NCBI GenBank assembly: GCA_964463485.1
Contig: CAYXDO010000117.1
Span: 1 to 34,488, forward strand
From: CAYXDO01 sp964463485
GTDB lineage: Bacteria > Myxococcota > Kuafuiibacteriia > Kuafuiibacteriales > Kuafuiibacteriaceae
DNA: 34,488 nucleotides
Direction of reading: 5' to 3'
Shown in pieces: positions 15,265-24,024 of this stretch. The notes under the pieces were generated by a model. The model was not told the origin of the DNA, did no database searches, and saw only the letters and a list, made by a program, of their open reading frames with translations. Position numbers and translations under genes: made by a program. How positions within the stretch are numbered: position 1 is the first letter of the stretch; each line of letters opens with the position of its first letter.

Positions 15265-16728
15265 ATGGGCAGAGTGGCGCGTCGCGTCCCTCATCGCTCT
15301 TCGACGACTTGGACTCGGCGGGAAATCCGGGTTGGTCTCGTCCGCGAAGCTCTTCTGGTCGCGACCTTCAGCTGCGTGTCTCCGATCGAGGTGCCGGACG
15401 CGCCTTGGACCGAGGGCGATCGAACGGTGCTGACGGTGCTGGACGACGGTGAGGATCCGCTCGCGGTGCTCGGGGGGCCGTCGTTTCGATTTGCCTATCG
15501 GCAGGTCAAGGCGAAGCCGTTCGAGTCGTGGGTGCTGAGTTGGCGCTGCGACTCTCCTGGAGCGCTTGGCTTGGCCGTCGATCAATCGGCGAGGTTGGTG
15601 CCAACCAAGGTGAGACCGCCAGACAGAGCGTTGCGGCTCACGGACGTCGAGGGCGAGCCCCGTTGGGAAGAGTCGACGGAGGTCGATGAGGCGATCTTGG
15701 AGCGGGTCGGGTTGGAGCTCGTGGGCGATCGCGGCTGCGCTCGTATGTCGATGGAGGTGCTGGCCGAGCCCATTCCGCGCGAAGAGGTGGCGTTTGCGGC
15801 GGAGACGCCTTCGGGTGACGTCCTGTTCGGGTCTCCAGGGCTCGGCATCTATCGAGTCTACGAGCAGGGGACGCCGACGCGGCTGACGGTGACTGCGACA
15901 ACTTCGGTCGAGCCGCTTGCGGGGTTCGTGACGGAGTCCGAGCGCTTGTTCGTCTATTCGCAAGGAGGGGCGCTCTTCGAGGGATCGCTGAACGGAGACT
16001 TTCGGTGGGTGGCTTCGAACTCCGACTGGGTGAGTTGTGCGAAGAAAGCCAACATCGGGCGTCGGGTCAGTCTGGTGGGTTCACCGAGCGGGGACGAGCT
16101 CTTGGTGGCCGCCGACGACGGGGGGGTCGCGCGATTCTCCGGAGCATTGGGTTCTTGGGAGAGAATCGTGCCTCCCGAGCCCGTTCGAGAGGGCGAAAAG
16201 TGCGCGTTCGAAGGAGCCACCGCGCTGTGGTTGGGACCGCTGCGAGGGATCGTAGTTCGAGACGACACCTCCACGATTCTGGCGCTCGAGGGTGGCACGG
16301 TGACGAGGGTCGAGCTCGACGACATCATCACTGCGTTGTGGCGGATGGACGCCGATTCGACTCTGGTGGGGACTCAGTTCGGACACGTGTGGCATTTGAG
16401 TGACAGCGGGGCAATGGACCGGTGGGTCGAGCGCACGCGGATCGGCTCCTACGTGAGTGATTTCGTGCCGTGGGACCCTGGTTTTCTGCTCAAGGGCCAA
16501 AACGAGCTCGTGCAAGTCGTCCGAAAGGACAACGCCCTGCTGCGTTGTGAGGAGCCGGCATTCCCTGGAGTCATTGGTACTCGGTTCAGTCGGAGAGTGG
16601 GTAGGGGCCTGGTCCTGCTTCCTTACTACGGGAGCTCGGGAAGGAATCCCATTCAACGGCTCCATCCGCGGGAGACCGAGGACTGCGAGCCCTACCTGAC
16701 TTGGGTCGGCGTCAATTCGAGGGAGTGA
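15265..16728 (+). CDS. Putative lipoprotein, propeller-like, paralogue of the protein at 10017-11357
   Basis: The product is about 487 residues. A basic N-terminus and hydrophobic stretch LLVATFSC end in C37, a plausible but imperfect lipobox. The rest consists of repeated beta-like blades: GDVLFGSPGLGIYRV, RLFVYSQGGALFEG, ELLVAADDGGVARFSG, STLVGTQFGHVWHLSD and FLLKGQNELVQVV. I recognise no catalytic motif. A pattern-level match to the lipoprotein at 10017-11357 suggests a small paralogous family. ATG 15262 or 15265 are both possible starts; longer in-frame starts would run into the repeat. The last 17 bp overlap tail-to-tail with the convergent membrane-protein gene. Confidence 0.7.
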   Translation: MGRVARRVPHRSSTTWTRREIRVGLVREALLVATFSCVSPIEVPDAPWTEGDRTVLTVLDDGEDPLAVLGGPSFRFAYRQVKAKPFESWVLSWRCDSPGALGLAVDQSARLVPTKVRPPDRALRLTDVEGEPRWEESTEVDEAILERVGLELVGDRGCARMSMEVLAEPIPREEVAFAAETPSGDVLFGSPGLGIYRVYEQGTPTRLTVTATTSVEPLAGFVTESERLFVYSQGGALFEGSLNGDFRWVASNSDWVSCAKKANIGRRVSLVGSPSGDELLVAADDGGVARFSGALGSWERIVPPEPVREGEKCAFEGATALWLGPLRGIVVRDDTSTILALEGGTVTRVELDDIITALWRMDADSTLVGTQFGHVWHLSDSGAMDRWVERTRIGSYVSDFVPWDPGFLLKGQNELVQVVRKDNALLRCEEPAFPGVIGTRFSRRVGRGLVLLPYYGSSGRNPIQRLHPRETEDCEPYLTWVGVNSRE

Positions 16729-18550
16729 GCGTGCAGGTGACATGACCGGGGGAGTCTGGTCGGGGCGCGGCGGCGAGCTCGGCGCCCTCCGCGCAGGTCC
16801 AGCTTCGAGCGCGCAGACGGATCAGGACGCTCCCGCAATCGGGCCCGGTGATTTCGAGGGACTCGCCGGCCGGGTCGAGCTCCGCGTCGGCGGGGAGCTC
16901 GAGGAAGCTCATGACCTTGTCGCTCAGGATGTTCCGCGAGAGCTCGAAGCGGAGCGGCTCGGCGGCTGGCGTTAGACCGGGGACCGCGAGGATCGCGACC
17001 GTGCATGGGCGGGCGTGAGCGATCAAGAGCGGTCCGGCATCCAAGTCGAGTTGGTAGTGACGCTCGCTGAGCTTGTCTCTCACCGCTCTCGAAGCTGGGT
17101 ACAAGATGAGATCTTCGAAGCTGCGTCCCCAGATGGTGAGCCACTCGAGTCGCTCCTCGAGCGGTGGACACCCAGGAATATTTTCCTGACAATCCATCCC
17201 GCGGTAGGCGTTGCGCGGCGGGTGTGGCCCGAACAGTTTTCTGGGGGAGTCGACGAACAGGAGGGAGTCGGCGACGGGCCACTCGGCGAATAGGTACGGG
17301 CTCACGCCGCCCTGCGCGAGCAGGTAATAGTGCCCGAAATTGAGGGCGGGCTCGACATAGGGAAGGGGAGCGTCGATTCTCGAGAGCAGGATCGGAAGTC
17401 GCGGACCCTTTCTGTGAATCGGCGCTTCGAGCCCTGCGAAGGCGGGTCCGAGCTCACGATTCAGCCGAACGCCGAGGGTGGTCGCATAGACCAGGGCCAC
17501 GACCGAACACAAGAGCGAAAGGACCGAATGGACTCGAGCGAGTTTCTTGGGCGCGCCCACGGTCGGCAGGACGAGTAAGGCGAGCAGGGAGAGGCGTGGG
17601 GCGAAGAATGTCCAGAGCGCATTTCCCATGGGAAGGTCGAAAGGCGAGACGAGGAAGAGGAAGAGGGCGCTGATTCCGTAGGCGCCGAGTCCCCGCCCGC
17701 CGGGGTGAGGAGGAGTCGCCGTCCCTTTTCGACGCAGGGCGAGGGCTCCTAGCAGCGCCGGCGTGAGGAGGAAGAGCGCGAGCCAACGCGGGGCGCCAGC
17801 AGCAGTGTCGACCAAATCGCCGAAACGAAGGAGGATGGGTTTGAAATAGGTGGCCTTGGTCTCAGGCCCGCCTGGCCACGGGTGGTCCCCGTACAGAAGG
17901 ACCGAGCTGGCCACGTGCGCGACGGTCGGCAGACCCATCAGCGCGAGGAGGGCCAGGTCGCGGATCTTTCGGCGGCTCGTCGAGACGGTCACGGCGGCCA
18001 AAGCGAGCCCAAGCAGGGCGGCTGAGGTGACGTGAACGAAGGAAACGACCAGCACCCCGAGCGACACGGCCAGCGACGAGACCCACGAGGCTCGGGGCCT
18101 CACTGCATAGCCCAGAACCCAGAGTGAGAGTCCGGTCGCGAACGCAAAGTCAAAAAAACCCATGTACATCGACCACGGGATCGCCAACGAGAACCCATAA
18201 GTCATCGAGAGTGACCAGCCGTGCAACGCGTGGGACAAGTAGGCATAGCCGAGCGCGATGGAGAGCGAGATCAGAAAGAGAGTCACTGCCGACCCTAGCT
18301 TCCAACCAAACAACTCATCCAGGGGCAGACAGAGCATGTGAAAGCCCAGGTAAGTCGGTGGACCGCCCGGACGCAGAAACTCGCCGTAACCGAGGCTTCG
18401 ATCGCTCAGATGATTCGCCATGTGACAGTTGGCGACGTGATGGGGTCCGTCATGGGACGGAAAGATCGGATTGACCACGAAGACGGCTCCGAGGCCGATC
18501 GTGAGCGCGACGAGTACGATCGCAAGTGACTTGGGAAGCGGTTCCGCCAT
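16712..18550 (-). CDS. Multi-spanning membrane protein, GT-C glycosyltransferase-like
   Basis: This 612-residue protein has about ten hydrophobic helices in its first 400 residues and a soluble C-terminal domain of about 200 residues. After the first helix comes PIFPSHDGPHHVANC with D34 and H37-H38. An acidic residue in the first outer loop is the hallmark of GT-C enzymes that use lipid-linked sugars, such as PMT/ArnT-like transferases. Family membership is therefore plausible but not proven by an unmistakable motif. I prefer ATG 18550 (MAEPLPKSLAIVLV) over ATG 18592, which lies inside repeat copy 3. The gene is divergent from the CehA-like gene across that repeat and overlaps the convergent lipoprotein gene by 17 bp. 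Confidence 0.7.
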   Translation of the reverse strand: MAEPLPKSLAIVLVALTIGLGAVFVVNPIFPSHDGPHHVANCHMANHLSDRSLGYGEFLRPGGPPTYLGFHMLCLPLDELFGWKLGSAVTLFLISLSIALGYAYLSHALHGWSLSMTYGFSLAIPWSMYMGFFDFAFATGLSLWVLGYAVRPRASWVSSLAVSLGVLVVSFVHVTSAALLGLALAAVTVSTSRRKIRDLALLALMGLPTVAHVASSVLLYGDHPWPGGPETKATYFKPILLRFGDLVDTAAGAPRWLALFLLTPALLGALALRRKGTATPPHPGGRGLGAYGISALFLFLVSPFDLPMGNALWTFFAPRLSLLALLVLPTVGAPKKLARVHSVLSLLCSVVALVYATTLGVRLNRELGPAFAGLEAPIHRKGPRLPILLSRIDAPLPYVEPALNFGHYYLLAQGGVSPYLFAEWPVADSLLFVDSPRKLFGPHPPRNAYRGMDCQENIPGCPPLEERLEWLTIWGRSFEDLILYPASRAVRDKLSERHYQLDLDAGPLLIAHARPCTVAILAVPGLTPAAEPLRFELSRNILSDKVMSFLELPADAELDPAGESLEITGPDCGSVLIRLRARSWTCAEGAELAAAPRPDSPGHVTCTLTPSN

Positions 18551-18581
18551 GGGCGTGCGAAGCCGCGCGATTGTACTGTCG

Positions 18582-18678
18582 ACGAAGGACACAAAGAACT
18601 CCTCATTCCATCATCTTTGTGCTTGGGCTACCGCTCTGTGGTCTCTGTGGTCTCTGTGGTTTCTCCCGTGGTCACGAG
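18582..18678. repeat. Palindromic CACAGAG repeat, copy 3 (left part missing)
   Basis: GACACAAAGAACTCCTCATTC, read in two parts as GACACAAAGAA and CTCATTCCATCATCTTTGTG, matches the centre of copies 1 and 2. The right arm CTCTGTGGTTTCTCCCGTGG runs to GGTCACGAG. About 40 bp of the left arm are absent, possibly lost at the junction with the divergent membrane-protein gene. Just downstream, 18711-18733 carries GGGCACGGGCGCGGGCACG followed by CCATGAG, similar to the tract ending near 22792. Confidence 0.75.
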
Positions 18679-18783
18679 CTTGGCGGGACGTGTATTTGGC
18701 GATGAATCGGGCACGGGCGCGGGCACGCCATGAGTCTCGGCGCGACGTTGGGTCCAGATTGGGGCTCGACACGGACGGCTTAC

Positions 18784-21330
18784 ATGGGGAACACTTCAGG
18801 CGTGCGACCGTTTCTTCCTCTTGCTCTCTGCTCAGCGATCGGGTGCACCTCCGAGGAAGAGGTGAAGCCGCGCTTGCCGCTCGATGAAGTCTTGCCCGAG
18901 GCGGTCGCGAGGGCTGGGATCGTCGCGACGCCGAGCGAGCTTCTCACCGGAGACACCGCCAAGGGCCGTATCGGCGATCTGAAGATCTACAATAGCAAGG
19001 TCGCATTCATCGTTGGTCGAGCCGGGGATGGTCGTGGGTACGTGCCCTACGGAGGTGGAGTGATCGATGCCGACCTGGTGCGGGCGGTCGGAGAGCCCGG
19101 GCGTTCTACGTTCGGCGAGATCGTCACCACGCTCGACTTGGCCGTGCTGCACCCTCAGACCGTGGAGGTCGTCGCCGACGGATCCGGCGGGGGTCCGGCG
19201 GTCGTGCGGGCGACCGGGCGTGAGGACGCGTTTCCGTTGTTCTCAGTGATGTTGGCTTCGCTGTTCGGCGTGCAGAAGCACGAGCTGGTCTGGAGCGTCG
19301 ACTACATCCTCGAGCCCGGAGCTCAGGCGCTGAAGATCGAGCACACGTTGCAGAACGTCGGGAGTGAGAACATCGAGATCGGGCTGGTGCTGAATGGGTA
19401 CATGTTCGGCGACGGCGCCCGTCCGTTCTTGCCTGGCTATGGGTTTTCGTTTCCGGCCACCGGAGTCGTCGTGGACTACTTTGCGGCGATCGCCGACGAA
19501 GTGAGTTATCTGACGGGGGACTTGTCGGAGGAGCTCTCTTTCATCGTGACTCAGTCGGGGATCTCGATGGCCGGATCGCGCGGACCGATTCGGATCCGAC
19601 CCATCGAGAAGGTGACGTTCTCTCAAGTCATCATCGTCGGAGATGGAGATGTCGCCAAGGGGCAGTCGATCTGGCGCGCGCTCCAGGGCCCGAACGGGGC
19701 GGTCGCGAAGGTCGAGGGTCGAGTGTCGACCTCCGACGGAGCGAGCGTCGCGGGAGCGATCGTCCATGCGATCGAAGTCAGCCCGCGCAAGGAAGGCGTG
19801 GACTACGCGTCTCAGACGAGGAGCGCTCCCGACGGCTCGTATGCGATGAGCTTGCCGCACGGAGAGTATTCGCTGGTCGCGACCGCGTCGGGCTATCCGC
19901 CAAGCGAGGCCAAGCCGGTGAGTGTCTCGGCGGGCGCGACCGTGGACTTCCAGATCGGTTCGCCCGGGACCATCGAGTATTCGATCAAGGACGCGGCCGG
20001 CGCGCCCTTACCGGCGAAGATCTCGGTTCGCGCGGGTGTGGGCGCAGAGCGTCTACCTTCGAGATACGGGATCCGCGGGGAGCCGAGCGGTGTGCTCTTT
20101 ACCGAGTATGCCATCACGGGCAGCGGCACAATTTTGCTCCCGGAAGGTGAGTATGAGGTCATCGTCTCTCGTGGTCTCGAATACGAGATCCACGAAGAGC
20201 GGGTCCGAGTCGAGCCCGGAGGATCTCACGCGCTCGCTGCGATCTTGCCGCGGGTCGTCGACACGACGGGGTGGATGTCGACCGATACTCACATTCACTC
20301 GCAGCTCTCGCCCGACAGTCCCGACCTCTTCAGCTTCAAGGTCAAGGCGATGGTCGTCGAGGGCTTGGAGCTCCCGATTTCGACCGAGCACGAGGCGATC
20401 GGCGACTTCAATCCGGCGATCGAGGCGCTCGGGCTCGGGGCGTGGATGAAGGGTGTGATCGGCAGCGAGGTCACGACCTATGCTTACGGGCATTTCAACG
20501 CATGGCCGCTGTTGCTCGACCCGGAGCTCCCAGGAAATGGCCGCATCGAGTGGTATTTCAAGAAGCCGGCGGAGACCTTCGCGCTGATTCGAGCCCGTGA
20601 CCAACCGGTCTTGCAGGTGAACCATCCGCGGTCGCCTTCGATCGGTGGATATTTCTCGGCGATGGGTTTGGCTGCGGGGCGGCTCGAGGTGACCAGGACC
20701 GATCAATGGTCTGACGACTTCGATTTGATCGAGGTGGCGAATGGGTGTCCGGTGAGCTCGATCGAGTCAGAGACGATGCCCGACTGGTTTGCGTTCCTCG
20801 ACGCGGGGATGGCCAAGTTCGCGGCGGGATCGACGGACAGCCACAAGGCGTCCACGGGAGAGATGGGGATCCCGAGAACCTACGTGCGGATGGGCTCGGA
20901 CGATCCGAGAGCCGCGTCGCTCGACGTGTTCAAAGCGGCGACGCGCGCGGGCAAGCAGTTCGTGACGTGTGGGCCGTTCGTCGAGATTTCGGTCGGGAGT
21001 GCGGGGATGGGAGAGGTTGCGAAGCTCACCGGGGACCTGGTCGAGGTGAAGGTGAAGGTGCAAGCGCCGAGCTGGGTGGATGTGGACGAGGTCGAGCTCG
21101 TCGGGCGTGGGGGTGTGGTGGTCAAGCGTGCAGGCGTGCAGGCCTCTACGAATGTGCTCCGTTTCGAGGGTACGCTGACGGCGTCGGTGTCTCCGGGTCG
21201 GGATGGGTGGGTGATCGCGCGGGTTCGTGGGGATCGCCGGCATGAGGTGTTCGCGCGAGGGAGCTCTTCGTATGCGTTCACCAATCCGGTGTTGTTGGAT
21301 GGAGACGGCGACGGGAAGTTCGGAAGGTGA
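18784..21330 (+). CDS. CehA/McbA-type PHP metallohydrolase lipoprotein
   Basis: The product is 848 residues with a lipoprotein leader ending CSAIGC (C21). A beta-rich N-terminal half (about 60-300) precedes a carboxypeptidase-regulatory-like domain (about 315-400, VEGRVSTSDGASVAGAIVHA). The PHP-type catalytic region follows. Its metal ligands are visible as D501-T-H503-I-H505, STEHE (H536), NHPRS (H614) and GSTDSH (D685, H687). These motifs match the CehA/McbA family, named after carbaryl hydrolases; most members have unknown substrates, probably esters or phosphoesters. The lipid anchor places it in the cell envelope. I chose ATG 18784 because it gives a proper leader; the frame is open upstream to 18730. 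It precedes the parvulin gene by 84 bp on the same strand, so cotranscription is possible. Confidence 0.88.
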   Translation: MGNTSGVRPFLPLALCSAIGCTSEEEVKPRLPLDEVLPEAVARAGIVATPSELLTGDTAKGRIGDLKIYNSKVAFIVGRAGDGRGYVPYGGGVIDADLVRAVGEPGRSTFGEIVTTLDLAVLHPQTVEVVADGSGGGPAVVRATGREDAFPLFSVMLASLFGVQKHELVWSVDYILEPGAQALKIEHTLQNVGSENIEIGLVLNGYMFGDGARPFLPGYGFSFPATGVVVDYFAAIADEVSYLTGDLSEELSFIVTQSGISMAGSRGPIRIRPIEKVTFSQVIIVGDGDVAKGQSIWRALQGPNGAVAKVEGRVSTSDGASVAGAIVHAIEVSPRKEGVDYASQTRSAPDGSYAMSLPHGEYSLVATASGYPPSEAKPVSVSAGATVDFQIGSPGTIEYSIKDAAGAPLPAKISVRAGVGAERLPSRYGIRGEPSGVLFTEYAITGSGTILLPEGEYEVIVSRGLEYEIHEERVRVEPGGSHALAAILPRVVDTTGWMSTDTHIHSQLSPDSPDLFSFKVKAMVVEGLELPISTEHEAIGDFNPAIEALGLGAWMKGVIGSEVTTYAYGHFNAWPLLLDPELPGNGRIEWYFKKPAETFALIRARDQPVLQVNHPRSPSIGGYFSAMGLAAGRLEVTRTDQWSDDFDLIEVANGCPVSSIESETMPDWFAFLDAGMAKFAAGSTDSHKASTGEMGIPRTYVRMGSDDPRAASLDVFKAATRAGKQFVTCGPFVEISVGSAGMGEVAKLTGDLVEVKVKVQAPSWVDVDEVELVGRGGVVVKRAGVQASTNVLRFEGTLTASVSPGRDGWVIARVRGDRRHEVFARGSSSYAFTNPVLLDGDGDGKFGR

Positions 21331-21414
21331 CTCGTCTCGATACTCGGTGCGCTTCGTGACGTAGGCCGCAGGTGTTTCTTGTCAGCGTGCGTCGTGTTTG
21401 CTACCGCCGCCGCG

Positions 21415-22644
21415 ATGTCTTTTTCTCATTGGCTCCCCAGACCTCTCGCTGCCGGAGCGCTTTCTGCGTTGCTCGCAGGTTGCCCATCGGCCGAGAAGCC
21501 GGTTGCTCAGGATTCCGGCGTCGCGGCGGCGGCGGCTGCTGCGGACGAGGAGATCGTGCTTCCCAAGATCGAGGGGCCGGTCGCTCGGGTGAACGGGAAG
21601 GACGTTCCGCCGGACAAGTTTCTGCATGAGTACGAGCAGGCGTTGAGACGATACAAGAACGCCAAGCGGCCGGTGACGCCGGCCTTCGACTCGACGTTGA
21701 GGGCGAACATTCTCCGCCGGCTGATCGAGGCGCAGGTCGTGATGCAGAAGGCCGAGGAGCTGGGGGTGAAGCTGGACGACGCCGAGCTCGAGAAGGAGTG
21801 GTCGACCTTCAAGGCTCGATACGGTACGCCGGAGGCCTTCAAGGGCTTTTTGGAGCGGGCCGTTGCGACGGAGGCAGACCTGCGGGAGCAGCATCGATAC
21901 ACGACGATCCGAGGGCGGCTGTTCACCGCGGTGTCTTCCGACGTGACGGTTGAACCGGCGGAGGTCCAGGCTGAGTTCGAGGCCAACAAGATTCGCTTCA
22001 AGACACCGGAGCGAGTCAAGGTGAGCCATATCTTTCTTCGCGCGCCGAAAAGCCTCCCGCCCGACATGATGAAGGAGCGGAAGAAGCTCGCGGACGAGGT
22101 TTCCAAGCGGGCCAAGAAGCCCGGAGCTGATTTCGCTCAGCTCGCGACCGAAGTGAGTGAAGACGACGCGAAGGCTCGCGGAGGAGATCTCGGCTTCGTG
22201 ACTCGAGGGGCGATGCCGAAGCCTTTCGAAGAGGTCGCGTTCAAGCTCGGCGCGGGTCAAATTGGGATTGCGGAGACGGATTTAGGCATACACATCATCA
22301 AAGTCACCTCCCACGAGCCGGAGAAGCAGCAGAGCTTCAACGACGTGAAGGAGCAAATCGAGACGACGCTCAAGCTTCGCCGGCAAAATCAGAAGAAGAC
22401 CGAGACGCAGCGTCAGTGGATGGATGCGGCGAAGATCGAGTGGATCTTGATGCCGGAGCCCAAGGAGCCCCAGATGCCGATGCCTCCTGGGATCGGGGCG
22501 CCGCAGCCAGCGGCCGCGGCGCAAATCCAACGCGCCATGCAGGCTTCGGACAAGAAGCCGCTCGAGAAAATGGCGGTCCCCGCGCTCAAAGCCACGCCAG
22601 CAGGGCCGATCCCTCCGAACGCCGCGCCCGCGCCCCAGCATTGA
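21415..22644 (+). CDS. Parvulin-type peptidyl-prolyl isomerase lipoprotein (PpiC/SurA-like)
   Basis: The product is 409 residues. The leader MSFSHWLPRPLAAGALSALL ends in the lipobox LLAGC (C23). A SurA-like N-terminal helical part (about 50-190, VARVNGKDVPPDKFLHEYE) precedes one parvulin domain (about 200-300). Typical motifs are VKVSHIFLRA, DFAQLATEVSEDDAKARGGD, LGFVTRGAMPKPFEEVAF and DLGIHIIKV. Enzymes of this type catalyse proline cis-trans isomerisation and act as chaperones for envelope proteins. The C-terminus is a Pro/Ala/Met-rich tail. ATG 21415 is chosen because it gives a perfect lipoprotein leader. The gene likely serves folding of outer-membrane or exported proteins. It may be cotranscribed with the CehA-like gene. 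Confidence 0.93.
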   Translation: MSFSHWLPRPLAAGALSALLAGCPSAEKPVAQDSGVAAAAAAADEEIVLPKIEGPVARVNGKDVPPDKFLHEYEQALRRYKNAKRPVTPAFDSTLRANILRRLIEAQVVMQKAEELGVKLDDAELEKEWSTFKARYGTPEAFKGFLERAVATEADLREQHRYTTIRGRLFTAVSSDVTVEPAEVQAEFEANKIRFKTPERVKVSHIFLRAPKSLPPDMMKERKKLADEVSKRAKKPGADFAQLATEVSEDDAKARGGDLGFVTRGAMPKPFEEVAFKLGAGQIGIAETDLGIHIIKVTSHEPEKQQSFNDVKEQIETTLKLRRQNQKKTETQRQWMDAAKIEWILMPEPKEPQMPMPPGIGAPQPAAAAQIQRAMQASDKKPLEKMAVPALKATPAGPIPPNAAPAPQH

Positions 22645-22650
22645 CCGGTC

Positions 22651-22817
22651 GCTGAGAAAGTCGATTTCTCCGACCGCGACGGGCACGGGCACCACGTCCG
22701 TTCACCGAGCAGGATCGACACCGGGCACAGGCACGGACGGGCACGGGCACGGGCACGGACGGGCACGGGCACGGGCACGGGCACGGCATGAGCTTCCGAG
22801 CCTTTTCAGCCTGTTAG
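22651..22817. repeat. MITE-like element with GGGCAC hexamer tract
   Basis: The left end GCTGAGAAAGTCG resembles the GCTGAAAAAGTCG end of the element at 4918-5236. The right end, read on the minus strand as CTAACAGGCTGAAAAG, matches that element's CTAACAGGCTGCTGAAAAAG with three bases missing. Between them, about 22678-22788 is an irregular tract of GGGCAC/GGACGGGCAC units. No coding gene is credible here. Confidence 0.6.
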
Positions 22818-22820
22818 CGA

Positions 22821-22898
22821 TGATTCGGACTTTCGACTCGGACTTCCGACTGATTCCGATTCCGATTCCCGGACTGACTGACTAACTGACTAACTGAC
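22821..22898. repeat. Low-complexity tract at the 3' end of the amidohydrolase gene
   Basis: Short units follow one another: GGACTT/CGACTCGGACTTCC, then GATTCC three times, then GACTGACT/AACTGACT units. The last unit abuts the amidohydrolase stop codon at 22899. This looks like replication-slippage DNA; I see no function in it. Confidence 0.7.
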
Positions 22899-24017
22899 TT
22901 ACCGAACGGCCCCGGCCGTGGAGCTGGTTGGCGTGCCGAACAGGGCGATCGCATTCTCTCGATATACTCTATTCAGGACTTCGTCGGGGAGCTCTATTCC
23001 TTGCATGGGTTTTCGGCTCTGGATTGGAGTAACACTTGGAATTTGAGAGTCATCGGTCTCGAAGTAGCGCCAGTGACCTCTGAAGAACGGTGCGACTTCT
23101 TCTCTTCGGTTGGGTTCTTTTCCCGTCGATCCCAACATCAGCCCGTCGTGGCCCACGCCGAGGTCGGTCGCAAAGAGGATCCGGTCCTTGTGTCTCAGGA
23201 ACACGCGACGCACGAGCTTGGCTTCGTGTTTGCCGAGCTCGGGGAGTCGGGCGGCGACGTCGGCGTACAAGTTTGGGTGCTGATCCAACATTCGCCCAAC
23301 CCACTCTGGATCTTCGGCGTTGTTACCGAAGTGAACGGCGACGAAGCGAGTTTTCGGATGTTTCGCGACGACTCTCATCAGCGCGGCCAGCAGCTCGTCG
23401 AAGCTCGGCAGTCCTGGGACTCCGGCGTTGGACCAACCAGGGTGGGCGCGGAGCTCCTCGATGCGTTCGTTTTTCTCGTTCATGGGTAGCCAGAACGCTT
23501 TGGGGTCGGCGGTATGAATGACGACGGGGAGGCCCGTTTCTCCGGCGGCCTGCCAAATGGGGTCGAGCCAGGGATCGTCGACGCGGAGGAGCGATCCGTC
23601 GGGTTTGGGTACGCCCAAACCGAGCGCTTTTTCGATTTTGAGCGCGCGGGCGCCGAGCCTCTTGGCTTCCATGACCAGGCCCGCGCAGATGTTGGGGAAG
23701 TCGGTCGACTCGGCGGCGAGGCCCCACGGCAGCGTCGTGGCGACGAGGACGCGACCGGTGGCGTTGGCTGCTTCGAGTTGTTTTTCGAGGGGGCCGCCGG
23801 GCCAACGTCCGGAGAGGTTGAGTGCGTATCGGACTCCGACTTCGTCCATGATTTCGATGAGGGCAGGGATGCCGCGCGGTGCGGTGTGGACGTGGCTATC
23901 GAACACCCCGGAGGATCGGGCGGCGGGGACGTACTGGTCGTTCCGTTGGGCCTTCGGGCAGGCGGCGAGCAGGACCGCGAGGGAAGCAGCGAGGGCGCGC
24001 ACCAATCCGTGGTACAC
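22899..24017 (-). CDS. Amidohydrolase-family lipoprotein (TIM-barrel metal hydrolase)
   Basis: The product is about 372 residues with a lipoprotein leader ALAASLAVLLAAC (C20). It belongs to the amidohydrolase_2 type (decarboxylase/hydrolase TIM barrels). The N-terminal metal motif FDSHVHTAPRG contains H42 and H44. Further expected ligand strands are LPVVIHTADPKAFW, TRFVAVHFGN and RILFATDLGVGHDG, the last holding the catalytic Asp. The strand order fits the family. The substrate is unknown; relatives act on amides, lactones and carboxylated aromatics. Start choice is uncertain: GTG 24017 leaves only 7 bp to the divergent OmpA-like gene, GTG 24002 is an alternative, and the frame stays open upstream to 24155. 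Confidence 0.85.
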   Translation of the reverse strand: MYHGLVRALAASLAVLLAACPKAQRNDQYVPAARSSGVFDSHVHTAPRGIPALIEIMDEVGVRYALNLSGRWPGGPLEKQLEAANATGRVLVATTLPWGLAAESTDFPNICAGLVMEAKRLGARALKIEKALGLGVPKPDGSLLRVDDPWLDPIWQAAGETGLPVVIHTADPKAFWLPMNEKNERIEELRAHPGWSNAGVPGLPSFDELLAALMRVVAKHPKTRFVAVHFGNNAEDPEWVGRMLDQHPNLYADVAARLPELGKHEAKLVRRVFLRHKDRILFATDLGVGHDGLMLGSTGKEPNRREEVAPFFRGHWRYFETDDSQIPSVTPIQSRKPMQGIELPDEVLNRVYRENAIALFGTPTSSTAGAVR

Positions 24018-24024
24018 GGGCGCG

